A stretch of 15,314 bases of DNA from positions 1-15,314 of the forward strand of contig CAAFMN010000002.1 of assembly GCA_900764045.1 (NCBI GenBank), in the 5' to 3' direction. The position numbers and the translations under genes are program-made. This document shows, piece after piece, positions 1 to 8,121 of the stretch (positions within the stretch are counted from its first letter, which is position 1; each line of letters starts with the position of its first letter). Below the pieces are notes generated by a model. It was not told the DNA's origin and made no database searches. It saw only the letters and a program-made list of their open reading frames with translations. Source of the DNA: Clostridia bacterium. GTDB taxonomy: Bacteria; Bacillota; Clostridia; Lachnospirales; Bianqueaceae.

Positions 1-9
1 AGGGATAAT

Positions 10-51
10 ATCAATTACTATAGAACCCGCACATCTTTGGGTTGAATTGAT
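10..51. repeat. Imperfect inverted repeat at the left edge
   Basis: ATCAATT (10-16) pairs with AATTGAT (45-51), and AACCC (24-28) pairs with GGGTT (39-43) around a 10-nt loop. The left arm has a 7-nt bulge (17-23) and the right arm one unpaired base (44). It lies just upstream of the truncated fimbrillin ORF in AT-rich DNA. It could be a transcript hairpin, a terminator remnant or part of a recombination site; there is no U-tract typical of a terminator. The pairing is visible; the function is unknown. Confidence 0.4.
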
Positions 52-77
52 GTAACAATAAATCATAGAACGATAAA

Positions 78-635
78 ATGAATAAACGACATTATGAACA
101 TACGTTACCCAATATACGAGGGAGTTTATCGAATACTTACATTGAAACGGATGCCGTCATTCCCATGAAACATGCATTGTCCCAGCTCGTCATCCGTCTG
201 AAAGTTTCTCCGGAATATCATAATGACGGCAACCTGACATCCGCGAAACTGAAATCCAAGGCGGCCAAGTTCGGAACCTCGGGGACAATGAACCTGAACG
301 ACAACGGAAGGATCATCTTCTCCCCGACATCCACGGAACTCTCATGGACTCCCAACACGACCATTCCGGCACAGGGGAACCCGTCGGTAGACTTCGCCGC
401 CGCAATCTATCCCATGAGCCTGGCATCCGGAGAAGTCAGCATGGAGGTCGTCATCGACGGGGCAACCTATACCTATTCCATTCCCCAGATAAGCTGGGAA
501 GCCGGAAAGAGATATATCTATTCGATAACGATGCGCTCCAATGACGCGGAAATCGGAGGCGAGAACGGACAGTCCGTAACCATCGAGCCATGGGGTTCAA
601 GCGAATCCGACGTAACGCTTGTACCGGTCAAATAA
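78..635 (+). CDS. Fimbrillin-like protein, N-terminally truncated
   Basis: This 185-aa ORF carries what looks like the C-terminal half of a fimbrillin (Mfa1/FimA-like) subunit. From about residue 25 it has the family hallmark, a VIPMKHALSQLVIRLKV segment. An IPQISWEAGKRYIYSI stretch follows, and it ends with a VTIEPWG motif typical of fimbrillin C-termini. There is no signal peptide or lipobox, and the usual N-terminal beta domain is missing. An in-frame TAG at 66-68 lies just upstream of the ATG. Composition changes from AT-rich to about 55% GC near nt 145-150, just where the homology starts, so the first 24 codons are probably unrelated DNA fused to a broken gene. It is likely non-functional as a surface subunit. 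The next lipoprotein gene starts 47 nt downstream. Confidence 0.7.
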   Translation: MNKRHYEHTLPNIRGSLSNTYIETDAVIPMKHALSQLVIRLKVSPEYHNDGNLTSAKLKSKAAKFGTSGTMNLNDNGRIIFSPTSTELSWTPNTTIPAQGNPSVDFAAAIYPMSLASGEVSMEVVIDGATYTYSIPQISWEAGKRYIYSITMRSNDAEIGGENGQSVTIEPWGSSESDVTLVPVK

Positions 636-682
636 ATTACAGAACAACAGGGGACTCCGGTCCCCGTCCTAAAAAAACAATC

Positions 683-2272
683 ATGGTAAAATCAATAACA
701 ACGATAATCTGCGGCTTCCTTGTCCTGCTGTCCGTATCCTCCTGCCGGAAGGAACAGGAGGAGCCATGCCCGGAAAACGGCCGTGTCACCTTTACCGTCG
801 CCCAAACGCGTGCCACCCAGGAAGGCACGTTCGAAAAGGGAAACTCCATAGGCGTATTTGCCATCGAGCCCAAGACCGGCGTGTACTGGGCCACAAATAA
901 CAAATACACCTATGACGGCCGGGCATTCAAACCCGCAACGGAAGAGGACAACATCATTGTGACGGTGGGGACCGATCTTGACTTCTATGTATATTATCCT
1001 TTCAAGGAGGGGCAGACAGACATCACCGCCATATCCCATTCCATAGGAGACCAGCAGGAAAAGTCCGGATGGCTTTCAGCCGATTTCCTGACAGCGTCCT
1101 ATACGGACGTAATACAGGACTATACGATACCGCTGCATTTCGAGCACCGGCTGTCGACCGTGGAGGTCCGGGTGGAAGGAAGCGACCGCGTGGACGGCGC
1201 CCGTATGGAAAATGTGAAATACGGCAGCCGGTTCAACCTGCTTACCGGAAAAACCGTTACGGACGAGACCAGGGGAAGCTATGCCATGTACAGGTACAGT
1301 TCCGGGAACCTCACCACGGTATTCCGGATGACCATACCCGCCCAGACCCTTACGACAACCTCCAATTACATAACCCTCACAGGAACCTCGGACATGAAGC
1401 TGCGCGGCACTTCCGACATGACCACCGAACCCGGCAGAATCCACAACTACCGGATAGATTACAAGATACGGATAACCGTCCTTGACTATCCGCAGGGTGG
1501 AAGCACCACAGGTGCGGGCCTGTACGACATGGGAAGCACCTGCACGGTCACCGCGTCCGTGAACGGCGGTTATGAGTTCGCAGGATGGTACGAGGACGGC
1601 AGGATCGTGTCGAATGACACACGGTACAGTTTCGAGGTACTGTCGGACCGTACACTCGAACCCAGGTACCGTAATTATGGCGGCTGGTCGGTCACCCTGA
1701 CGGCAAATCCCTCCGTCATCGGCTGGCAGGGCGGCAGATCTTCCCTTATGGCGGGAGCCTCACGCGGAGTGTTCGTCAACGGAGTGGCAGAAAACACACA
1801 GACGGCTGTCCCCTCCCTCAGCGGAGGAGCAGAAGGATTCCTCCTTTCAGGGAATACGGTGACAGTGTCGGAAAACCCGTCAGGCTCATCCCGGAGCTGT
1901 GTGTTTACGGCAAGTCACGGAGGAAGCTCGGCCACGGCCACAATCACCCAGGAGGGATCTCCGGTAAGCTATTATTTCAGCTATGCGGATGGCGGAACCA
2001 GCCATACCGAATATCCGGACGACTCATCGGCCGGCTCATTCATTTTGGACATAACAAGTTATAAGAAGACGGGCAACTCTACAAAAGCCCTTTCCTGGAG
2101 CGCATCCGGTGACAGCTGGATTCATGTGAACGGCTCATCGGTAAGCTATGACGAGAATCCGACAAAGGAAAGGAGGACCGGTCTTGTGACCCTCAAACAG
2201 GATGAAAGCGGCAAAACGCTGTCATTGAAAATTGTACAGCCGGGAAAGACTTCCATTGACATCGAACAATAA
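683..2272 (+). CDS. Fimbrillin-type lipoprotein with InlB-like and BACON-like domains
   Basis: A 529-aa predicted surface lipoprotein. I use the ATG at 683 rather than an in-frame ATG at 590, because 683 gives a clean signal: a hydrophobic stretch, then the lipobox VSSC with Cys21. The charged RKEQEE after it resembles Bacteroidetes lipoprotein export signals. Residues ~22-255 are a fimbrillin-like domain, with a GNSIGVFAIE segment, a DFYVYYPF strand and the IPLHFEHRLSTVEVRV strand. Residues ~262-332 match an InlB B-type repeat (ITVLDYPQGG, GYEFAGWYEDG). Residues ~333-529 are two BACON-like beta sandwiches ending in TITQEG and LKIVQPG strands. BACON and InlB repeats are commonly carbohydrate- or protein-binding modules. 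It is followed 23 nt later by another lipoprotein gene, and co-transcription with traE-M is likely. A role in adhesion or mating contact is inference. Confidence 0.85.
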   Translation: MVKSITTIICGFLVLLSVSSCRKEQEEPCPENGRVTFTVAQTRATQEGTFEKGNSIGVFAIEPKTGVYWATNNKYTYDGRAFKPATEEDNIIVTVGTDLDFYVYYPFKEGQTDITAISHSIGDQQEKSGWLSADFLTASYTDVIQDYTIPLHFEHRLSTVEVRVEGSDRVDGARMENVKYGSRFNLLTGKTVTDETRGSYAMYRYSSGNLTTVFRMTIPAQTLTTTSNYITLTGTSDMKLRGTSDMTTEPGRIHNYRIDYKIRITVLDYPQGGSTTGAGLYDMGSTCTVTASVNGGYEFAGWYEDGRIVSNDTRYSFEVLSDRTLEPRYRNYGGWSVTLTANPSVIGWQGGRSSLMAGASRGVFVNGVAENTQTAVPSLSGGAEGFLLSGNTVTVSENPSGSSRSCVFTASHGGSSATATITQEGSPVSYYFSYADGGTSHTEYPDDSSAGSFILDITSYKKTGNSTKALSWSASGDSWIHVNGSSVSYDENPTKERRTGLVTLKQDESGKTLSLKIVQPGKTSIDIEQ

Positions 2273-2295
2273 CAAAAAATCAATTGAATGCGGTT

Positions 2296-3093
2296 ATGAA
2301 AATAGACATATACAAACCGGTTGTCCTGTTCCTGCTACCGGCAGTCCTTGCGGGCTGCTCGGGTGAACGGGAGCCCTTCCTGCAAAGCGGGAAGGCCGGA
2401 CTGAAGATAGAGAGCTGCTCCAGCCGTGGCGGAACTGACGGAAGTCCCACCCTTGTGAAAGATTTCGGAATGGTGCTGCTTGACGATACGGGCGGCGGTT
2501 ATGCCGGAGCCGTAAACCCGCTGCATGTAACATACGGGGAAGGCTGGATCTTTCCGGAGGTCACACTCACGGAGACCCCCTGCAGGCTGTTCGCATTCTC
2601 CCCTTTCGCCGCCATCCCGGGAAAGGAGCTGCCCCTGAGCCTGGTCCCCCAGACCGACTACCTGGCATCCGGGGAGATACGCCTGGACTGGCAGAACCGG
2701 TCAGCGGACATAGGGATGGAACACCTGCTCTGCCTGCTGGAATTCACCATAGAGGGCAGCAGCGCGTGCACTCTGAGTGTGGAGGGTGTTCCTACAGGCG
2801 GCACTTATGACCTTGCCGGCGGCAAACTGTCGGCAGGCGAAAAAGGTACGGTCCCCTCGGAGGGGAACACCCTCCTTCTGCTGCCGGGCAAGGCGGGAAA
2901 CAACAGGGTCGTGATCCGTTTTCAGGAGAACACATACGGCTGGCTGCTGCCGGCCGTCACCCTGGAGGCCGGAAAAAGATACGGATATGCATTGTCCCTG
3001 GGCAAAGAAGGGGGACTCATTCTCTCCGGTGTAAGTGTCCGTCCCTGGCAGGAAGGAGAAGACTATAACGGAACTATCAAACCTAACAAATAA
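2296..3093 (+). CDS. Fimbrillin-like lipoprotein
   Basis: A 265-aa lipoprotein. The ATG at 2296 places an ideal lipobox (LAGC, Cys21) after a hydrophobic core; the in-frame TTG at 2284 would only add four residues and is less likely. The mature part shows degenerate fimbrillin features: a CRLFAFSPFAA strand, an ADIGMEHLLCLLEFTI segment at the place of the usual FxHALAxLxF motif, a VTLEAGKRYGYALSL stretch, and a C-terminal VSVRPWQEGEDYNG of the family type. It resembles the short anchor or minor-pilin class of Bacteroidetes fimbriae. Its stop codon is 7 nt before the traE start, so it should be read with the conjugation genes. Whether it is a pilus subunit, an anchor or a stand-alone surface lipoprotein cannot be decided from sequence. 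Confidence 0.8.
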   Translation: MKIDIYKPVVLFLLPAVLAGCSGEREPFLQSGKAGLKIESCSSRGGTDGSPTLVKDFGMVLLDDTGGGYAGAVNPLHVTYGEGWIFPEVTLTETPCRLFAFSPFAAIPGKELPLSLVPQTDYLASGEIRLDWQNRSADIGMEHLLCLLEFTIEGSSACTLSVEGVPTGGTYDLAGGKLSAGEKGTVPSEGNTLLLLPGKAGNNRVVIRFQENTYGWLLPAVTLEAGKRYGYALSLGKEGGLILSGVSVRPWQEGEDYNGTIKPNK

Positions 3094-3100
3094 TAACAAA

Positions 3101-3421
3101 ATGAGAAATTTTACAGGAAAAAAATTGTTTCTGACTGTCATGTCTGCATCATATACACTCCGGGGATTCGCCCAGGACGCCCGGGGAGCGATCAATGATG
3201 TCCTGGACAGTTTTACACTGCCCGTGTTCGGCGGTTTTATGCTTGGAGGTATCATTCTGGGCCTTATCCAGCAATGGGACAATATCATCGACAAGGAAAA
3301 CAGGGGCACGCGAAAGGAAGGATTCGTCGCACTGGGCTGGTATGTCGGCTTTGCATTGCTGGCCGCAGTCGTGGTGTCCGCCGTAAAGAGTGCCATTTCC
3401 GGCATCAGCCTGTCGATATGA
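3101..3421 (+). CDS. traE: Conjugative transposon protein TraE-like
   Basis: A 106-aa small membrane protein at the head of the tra block. The N-terminus (residues 8-25) is hydrophobic and ends in GFAQ, resembling a signal sequence. Two further hydrophobic helices lie at about 41-57 (FGGFMLGGIILGLIQ) and 76-95 (VALGWYVGFALLAAVVVSAV), separated by a charged loop. Size, topology and position directly before traF/traG fit TraE (DUF4134-type) of Bacteroides conjugative transposons. The start at 3101 follows an A-rich leader; an in-frame ATG further upstream lies inside the previous gene. The TGA overlaps the next ATG (ATGA at 3418-3421), indicating translational coupling. The family call rests on position and topology more than on strong motifs. 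Confidence 0.7.
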   Translation: MRNFTGKKLFLTVMSASYTLRGFAQDARGAINDVLDSFTLPVFGGFMLGGIILGLIQQWDNIIDKENRGTRKEGFVALGWYVGFALLAAVVVSAVKSAISGISLSI

Positions 3422-3759
3422 GATACAGGATCAGAAAAGGACTGGAGAGCCCCTGCATGATACGGGGGCTTCTTTCCGGGGACTACTGGATATTCGTCGG
3501 CTGCTGTTCGGCCGCTTTCGTCCTGTTCTTCCTCGGCATCCGTGCGGGGATATCCGCAGGCAACTGGAACCTGCCGGTCCTGGTGCTCGTCATCTCGCTG
3601 CCCACCCTGCCGCTGCTTCTATACAAGCTGAAAAGAAAGGCACGGCCCCAAAAGTTCAAGGAGACGGGAAAAGAGATAAACATCAGTAATCTGGACATAA
3701 ACAGGGTATTAACAAAAAAGGAGCATAATGAAATCAGAAGAGGCATACAGCATACTTGA
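3418..3759 (+). CDS. traF: Conjugative transposon protein TraF-like (VirB3-like position)
   Basis: A 113-aa protein that starts in the ATGA overlap with traE. The N-terminus MRYRIRKGLESPCMIRGL resembles the start of TraF (DUF4133) proteins, where a YxINKGIxxPxxFxGL pattern precedes two transmembrane helices. Here the helices are at about 23-41 (YWIFVGCCSAAFVLFFLGI) and 47-67 (NWNLPVLVLVISLPTLPLLLY). A basic cytoplasmic tail follows. A small two-helix protein directly before the VirB4-type ATPase is the usual position of VirB3-like proteins. Its last 32 nt overlap the start of traG in another frame, so the two are probably translated in a coupled way. Confidence 0.75.
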   Translation: MRYRIRKGLESPCMIRGLLSGDYWIFVGCCSAAFVLFFLGIRAGISAGNWNLPVLVLVISLPTLPLLLYKLKRKARPQKFKETGKEINISNLDINRVLTKKEHNEIRRGIQHT

Positions 3760-6148
3760 CATTGTCAGTGAATCGGAGGGACAGGGCGTCGTCCTGACCC
3801 GCAGCGGCAGCATATGCGTTTCTTTCGAACTCCGGGAACCGGAATGCTATTCCCTGACTCCGGAGGACATCGACAGGAGGGACGGCATGTTCCGGGAAGC
3901 CTTCAAGTTTCTCCCGGACGGTACATATGTACACAAACAGGATGTGTTCCTCAAGGAAAGGTACTGTCCGGACATTGCCGGCGGTTCTTTCCTTGACCGG
4001 GCCGATGCGCGGCATTTCCGGGGACGACTGTATGTCAGCCATACCTGCGTCATGCACTTTGTACTTTCCGGGCTCAAAAGTCTTGAAAAGGCCTACATAT
4101 CCTCGCCCCTGTCCTATAAGGAGAACCTCCATAAGGAGGACCTTGCCAGGCTCGATGAATTCCTCGAGGGAGTTGACAACGCCGTCGGCATCATCCGGAG
4201 CATGCGTGATACGGATACAGCCCCGATGTCAGGGCAGGAAATGCGGGACTTCACGGCCGGATACACCACCCTGTTCGACGCCCCGGGGGCGGTTGTGGAC
4301 ATACATGCCGACACGGAACTCCGCACAGGAAAGAAACGGGCACGCTGCTTCGCCGTCTGCGATGAGACCTTTCTCCCTGACGGCAGCCTGGATTCCTGTG
4401 TACGGGACGACTCCCTTCCTCCCGCCGGCTCCCTGCTGTACCATCCGATGCTGGAGCAGCTGGGGATGTACCTGCCGTACAACCACATCGTGAACCAGGT
4501 GGTTTTCTTTGAGGGGAACGGACGGCTGCGCGAGCGGATCGCCCGCAATATCGACATTTATGGAAGCAATTCCGGCATGAGCAGGTCCATCAAGGTGCAG
4601 TACCAGAAACTGGACGAGCTCCAGCAGGAAATCCTTGAGGAGAACGAGACACTGGTACGCAGCTTCTTCTCGGTCTGTGTGTTCGACGAGTCGGAGGCCG
4701 AACTGGAGAAAGCCGACAAAAAGATCAGGGAGACGCTCAACCTGGCCCGCCTCCGGTATTATATCCCCGGATATGAGAACCTGGCGGCGGTGCATTTCGC
4801 CTGCGTCCCCGGCCAGATTCACCTGATGCCGCGGAAATACCTGTTCCTGACCACCCTGCCCATAGCATTGTGCTTCTTTCTCCAGTGCGGCAGTTTCAGG
4901 AATGACAGCGAGGGCATCTATGTGCATGACAGGATGTACCAGGTCCCTCTGAGAAAGGACATCTGGGATGCGGGCAAGAAGAGGGTCAACGCCCGTAACG
5001 GGATGGTCATAGCCGGAACCGGCGGCGGCAAGTCCGCCTTTACCCTGAACCTCACCCAGCAGCTCATCGAGCAGGACTATACGGTCGTGGTGGTCGAGTT
5101 CGGAAAGAGCTTCAGCCAGCTCTGCAGGCTCTATCCGGACATCTCCCTGCACGTGGACTACGACGGAAGGACGGCGCTGGGCATCAACCCCTTCGACCTG
5201 CAGGGGGAGGAACTGGACAACGGAAGCATCGAGATGCTCTCGGGAGTCGTGCAGAAATACTGGAGGCACATGTTCACAAAGGACGAGTCGGAGAAGGAGG
5301 TGGCCCTCACCCGTTTCATCCAGGACTATTACGAGAATGTCCGTGAAGGACACAATTTCGAGAGTTTCTACAACCACGTGACGGAACATTACCCCGAGAT
5401 TCTGGAAAGGAAGCACATCCCCAAAGATTATTTCTCCCTGGAGTCCTTCAGCCTGAACTGCGGCGAGTTCCTGCCCGGCAGACGCTACGAGAACGTATGC
5501 AAGGATACGGGAACGGACTTCTCGGGAAAGAAGTTCATCGTGTTCGAACTGACGCAGATCAAGCAGGACAGGTTTCTGAGCAACCTCGTGATGGGCATGA
5601 TATTCACCGTCATACAGAAGAAGCTGCTCAGTGACCGGAGGAAACGGGGCGTCCTGATCTTTGACGAGTACGGCGAGACCGCGCAGATGGTCGATACGGC
5701 CACGGGAACCGGGATACACAGCTCCGTGGCCTTCTGCTATCAGAAGATCAGGAAGGAGAACGGGGCGGTGTACACCATCATCCAGAATCCCGACCAGCTG
5801 CCGGAGAACGAGCACACAAAGAACATCATAGCCAATACGGACATGTTGTTCGTGCTCCCCACCAAGGAGGTCATCTACCAGTCCGTCATAGACAGGTTCA
5901 GGCTGACCCATCCCGGACAGATAGCCCTGATGAAGTCCATGAGGAACAATTTTTCGGGACAACGGCCCTATTCGGAGTGTTTCATGCGGCTGGGGGAACA
6001 TTACGCCACCGTCACCCGCCTGGAGTTCTCAAGGGAGAAATTCCTTGCGTTCCAGACGGAGGGGGAGATATGGTCGGACCTTGAGGAGAAGAACCGGAGG
6101 ATGTCCATGGAGGACGCCATAGAGGAATATATAAGGGAACATCAATAA
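3728..6148 (+). CDS. traG: TraG, VirB4-type conjugation ATPase
   Basis: An 806-aa cytoplasmic ATPase that powers assembly and transfer in the type IV secretion machine. The N-terminal domain opens with a TraG_N-like segment (EAYSILDIVSESEGQGVVLTRSG). The motor domain has a Walker A motif GTGGGKS at residues 430-436 (K435) and a Walker B VLIFDEYGE with D646-E647. A later TIIQNPDQLPEN segment fits VirB4 proteins. Length is close to the roughly 800-830 aa usual for Bacteroides TraG. The ATG at 3728 is preceded by AAAAAAGGAGCATA and overlaps the end of traF. No frameshift or missing nucleotide-binding motif is seen. It is the best-supported gene in the window. Confidence 0.96.
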   Translation: MKSEEAYSILDIVSESEGQGVVLTRSGSICVSFELREPECYSLTPEDIDRRDGMFREAFKFLPDGTYVHKQDVFLKERYCPDIAGGSFLDRADARHFRGRLYVSHTCVMHFVLSGLKSLEKAYISSPLSYKENLHKEDLARLDEFLEGVDNAVGIIRSMRDTDTAPMSGQEMRDFTAGYTTLFDAPGAVVDIHADTELRTGKKRARCFAVCDETFLPDGSLDSCVRDDSLPPAGSLLYHPMLEQLGMYLPYNHIVNQVVFFEGNGRLRERIARNIDIYGSNSGMSRSIKVQYQKLDELQQEILEENETLVRSFFSVCVFDESEAELEKADKKIRETLNLARLRYYIPGYENLAAVHFACVPGQIHLMPRKYLFLTTLPIALCFFLQCGSFRNDSEGIYVHDRMYQVPLRKDIWDAGKKRVNARNGMVIAGTGGGKSAFTLNLTQQLIEQDYTVVVVEFGKSFSQLCRLYPDISLHVDYDGRTALGINPFDLQGEELDNGSIEMLSGVVQKYWRHMFTKDESEKEVALTRFIQDYYENVREGHNFESFYNHVTEHYPEILERKHIPKDYFSLESFSLNCGEFLPGRRYENVCKDTGTDFSGKKFIVFELTQIKQDRFLSNLVMGMIFTVIQKKLLSDRRKRGVLIFDEYGETAQMVDTATGTGIHSSVAFCYQKIRKENGAVYTIIQNPDQLPENEHTKNIIANTDMLFVLPTKEVIYQSVIDRFRLTHPGQIALMKSMRNNFSGQRPYSECFMRLGEHYATVTRLEFSREKFLAFQTEGEIWSDLEEKNRRMSMEDAIEEYIREHQ

Positions 6149-6177
6149 GAAATAAGAAACAACAAAAACAAGAACAA

Positions 6178-6699
6178 ATGAAGAAACTACTTTTATCCAT
6201 GCTCGTGCTGATGACGGCGGCAACCGCATCCGCACAATGGGCGGTGGCGGACGCGCCCAACCTTGCACAGAACGTCAAGAACTTCTCGGAACTGCAGAAA
6301 CAGGTGGGCTACCTGAAGGAGCAGAAAGACCGGCTGGACGAGACACTGGACATGATGCGCAAGGTCAACTCCGTCATCTCCAGCTGTGAGACCGCCAAAT
6401 CAATCATAGAGAGACAGGGAAGGCTGTCAGAGAAGTGCATAGACCTGGTGACGAACAAAAAGCTGGGCACGTCAACCCTGCAGACGCTCACATCCAGCCT
6501 TGACCTGGTCATGCTCAACAACACACGGCTCATCAGCCTGTCAAGGACCATACTCTCCACAAGCGTGAAGATGAACGACTCCGAACGGCTGGCCGTCCTG
6601 CAGGAGATAGAGAGACAGACCATCGAGCAGGAAAGGAAGGTCTCGAAGGTATCCCGGATCATATCCCAGTATGAAAGGCTGAAGAGAAACCTGAGATAG
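6178..6699 (+). CDS. traI: TraI-like secreted coiled-coil protein (DUF4141 type)
   Basis: A 173-aa exported protein. Residues 1-19 form a signal peptide with a cleavage-like ASA-Q junction. The mature protein opens with WAVADAPNLAQNVKN, matching the QWVVTDPTNLxQxxxN start of Bacteroides TraI. The remainder is almost entirely predicted helix and coiled coil, rich in K, E, Q and L. TraI is placed between the VirB4 ATPase and the VirB6-like protein, where VirB5-like periplasmic proteins sit in other systems. The leader AACAACAAAAACAAGAACAA is A-rich as is usual for the phylum. It is shorter than the usual roughly 200-aa TraI. TraJ starts 2 nt after its stop. Confidence 0.82.
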   Translation: MKKLLLSMLVLMTAATASAQWAVADAPNLAQNVKNFSELQKQVGYLKEQKDRLDETLDMMRKVNSVISSCETAKSIIERQGRLSEKCIDLVTNKKLGTSTLQTLTSSLDLVMLNNTRLISLSRTILSTSVKMNDSERLAVLQEIERQTIEQERKVSKVSRIISQYERLKRNLR

Positions 6700-6701
6700 A
6701 C

Positions 6702-7475
6702 ATGGAAGAGGCATACAGCAATCTGAACAACGCATACCTGCAGATCAAGGGGATGATAGTGGTGGAGGGATTCTATGCCCTTGTTGCCGGATTTGTGATT
6801 ACCACCTTTGTATTCAAGCTTGCGGGTATCATCAAGGAGATGGTTCACGAAGGCAAGGGATTCAATGCAAAACAGTTTTATGAGCTGGGCAGGGAGTACA
6901 TCCTCTGCATAGCCCTCATCTGCATCATGCCCGTGTTGCTGGACACGCTTGAGACCGTACTTGCATACGCCGCGGACAGGCTGATGGAGTCGCTCGCCGC
7001 CGGAGGGGTCTACAATCCGGACAATATCTGGAAGAAGCCGATCGAGCAGCTCTTCGACGACCTGATGAACAGTGACATCATCGACATAGCGGTCAACGGG
7101 CTGGACACGGCCTTCGACTCCCTGCTGGCGGGGGCGGTGGGCAGTTTCGGGGGAGTCGCATACGACTACCTCATGCTGGTGTTCCTGTGCACGCGCTACC
7201 TTATCCTGATACTGCTCGAGGTCATATCGCCCCTGGCGATAGCCTGCCTGTACAACAGCGACACCCGCAGTTCCTTCTACACATGGGTCAGACAGATGGT
7301 CGGGTGCTACATGCTGTATCCGGGATTCATCATCGCCAGCGTGTTCTCGGACCTGATAGTGGTCAATTACGTACAGCAGAGGCCCTGGTCCGTGGTGCTC
7401 ATGGTGATCTTCTCGTTCATCCTGAAACTGACAATGCTCGCGACGGTAAAAGCAACAGTTAACAAATGGTTATAA
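6702..7475 (+). CDS. traJ: TraJ, polytopic inner-membrane channel protein (VirB6-like)
   Basis: A 257-aa integral membrane protein. Hydrophobic segments lie at about 20-44, 66-86, 140-185 (probably two helices around YLILILLEVISPLAIACLY), 200-222 and 230-250. The segment LEVISPLAIACL followed by a short loop and a W-x-R-Q-M pattern is characteristic of TraJ/VirB6-type proteins. It would form part of the inner-membrane translocation channel and contact TraG and TraK. Only 4 nt separate it from traK. In Bacteroides elements TraJ is usually over 300 aa, so this version is compact, but the reading frame is intact and both ends look natural. Confidence 0.88.
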   Translation: MEEAYSNLNNAYLQIKGMIVVEGFYALVAGFVITTFVFKLAGIIKEMVHEGKGFNAKQFYELGREYILCIALICIMPVLLDTLETVLAYAADRLMESLAAGGVYNPDNIWKKPIEQLFDDLMNSDIIDIAVNGLDTAFDSLLAGAVGSFGGVAYDYLMLVFLCTRYLILILLEVISPLAIACLYNSDTRSSFYTWVRQMVGCYMLYPGFIIASVFSDLIVVNYVQQRPWSVVLMVIFSFILKLTMLATVKATVNKWL

Positions 7476-7479
7476 CATT

Positions 7480-8121
7480 ATGATGGAGAAAAAGAACATA
7501 CTCAATATAAAAAACATACTCAGGGATTTTTCCGGGCTGGCGGAAGCCAGAAGGAACCATACATTCCGTACGAAACTGGTGTTCATATTCAGCGCGGTGA
7601 CAATCGCGATGGTCCTGCTGTTCGCCTACAGGGTGGTGAACGGCGCGATGAACAAGATACTGGTTGTCAACGAAGGGGGCGAGTTCGTGCATTTCAAGGC
7701 GGTACGGCAGGACATGCTGTATGAATCCCTTTTAAAGAACCACTGCTACCATACGGCCTATTATCTGAACAGTTTCGACAGGCTCTCCCTGCAGGAGAAC
7801 CGGGCACGCGCCCTGTTCCTGGTCAACAAGCCGGACGCGAACACCATATTCGCCAAATACCAGGCTGACAGGGGGTACGGCGACGCCCTGGAACTCGGAG
7901 TGGTCTACAGGACGGAGTTCGAGAAGATGCTCTCGGTATCCGTCAGCGGGGACGAGTATCACGTCACCTTCTCGTCAGTCCTGAGCATCATCAACGGAAA
8001 TGATGTCAGGAAGATACGGATTCTCAGCGAGGGCACCGTCATACGTACCACGCCACGTTTTCCGGAGAACACTTCCGGATTTTTCTTCCGGACATACAAC
8101 CAGCAATACGAGATGCCATGA
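7480..8121 (+). CDS. traK: TraK, VirB8-like assembly protein
   Basis: A 213-aa bitopic protein: a short cytoplasmic N-terminus (~1-29), one transmembrane helix (~32-50, LVFIFSAVTIAMVLLFAY) and a periplasmic alpha/beta domain, as in VirB8 proteins. The AEARRNHTF segment before the helix, NEGGEFVHF after it, and the conserved NSFDRLSLQENRARALFL helix agree with Bacteroides TraK. VirB8-like proteins nucleate the channel and link the inner-membrane platform to the VirB9/VirB10 core. Two consecutive ATG codons (7480, 7483) leave the exact start open. The stop overlaps the traM start (ATGA at 8118-8121). Confidence 0.88.
   Translation: MMEKKNILNIKNILRDFSGLAEARRNHTFRTKLVFIFSAVTIAMVLLFAYRVVNGAMNKILVVNEGGEFVHFKAVRQDMLYESLLKNHCYHTAYYLNSFDRLSLQENRARALFLVNKPDANTIFAKYQADRGYGDALELGVVYRTEFEKMLSVSVSGDEYHVTFSSVLSIINGNDVRKIRILSEGTVIRTTPRFPENTSGFFFRTYNQQYEMP

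Noticed and set aside
590..682. Longer start for the lipoprotein gene at 683
   Set aside because: The extra 31 residues overlap the upstream gene and would bury the signal peptide and lipobox in the interior.
4229..6001. 590-aa open frame on the minus strand
   Set aside because: It lies wholly opposite the well-supported TraG ATPase with intact Walker motifs. Long antisense frames are expected in GC-rich coding DNA, and the product shows no coherent domain.
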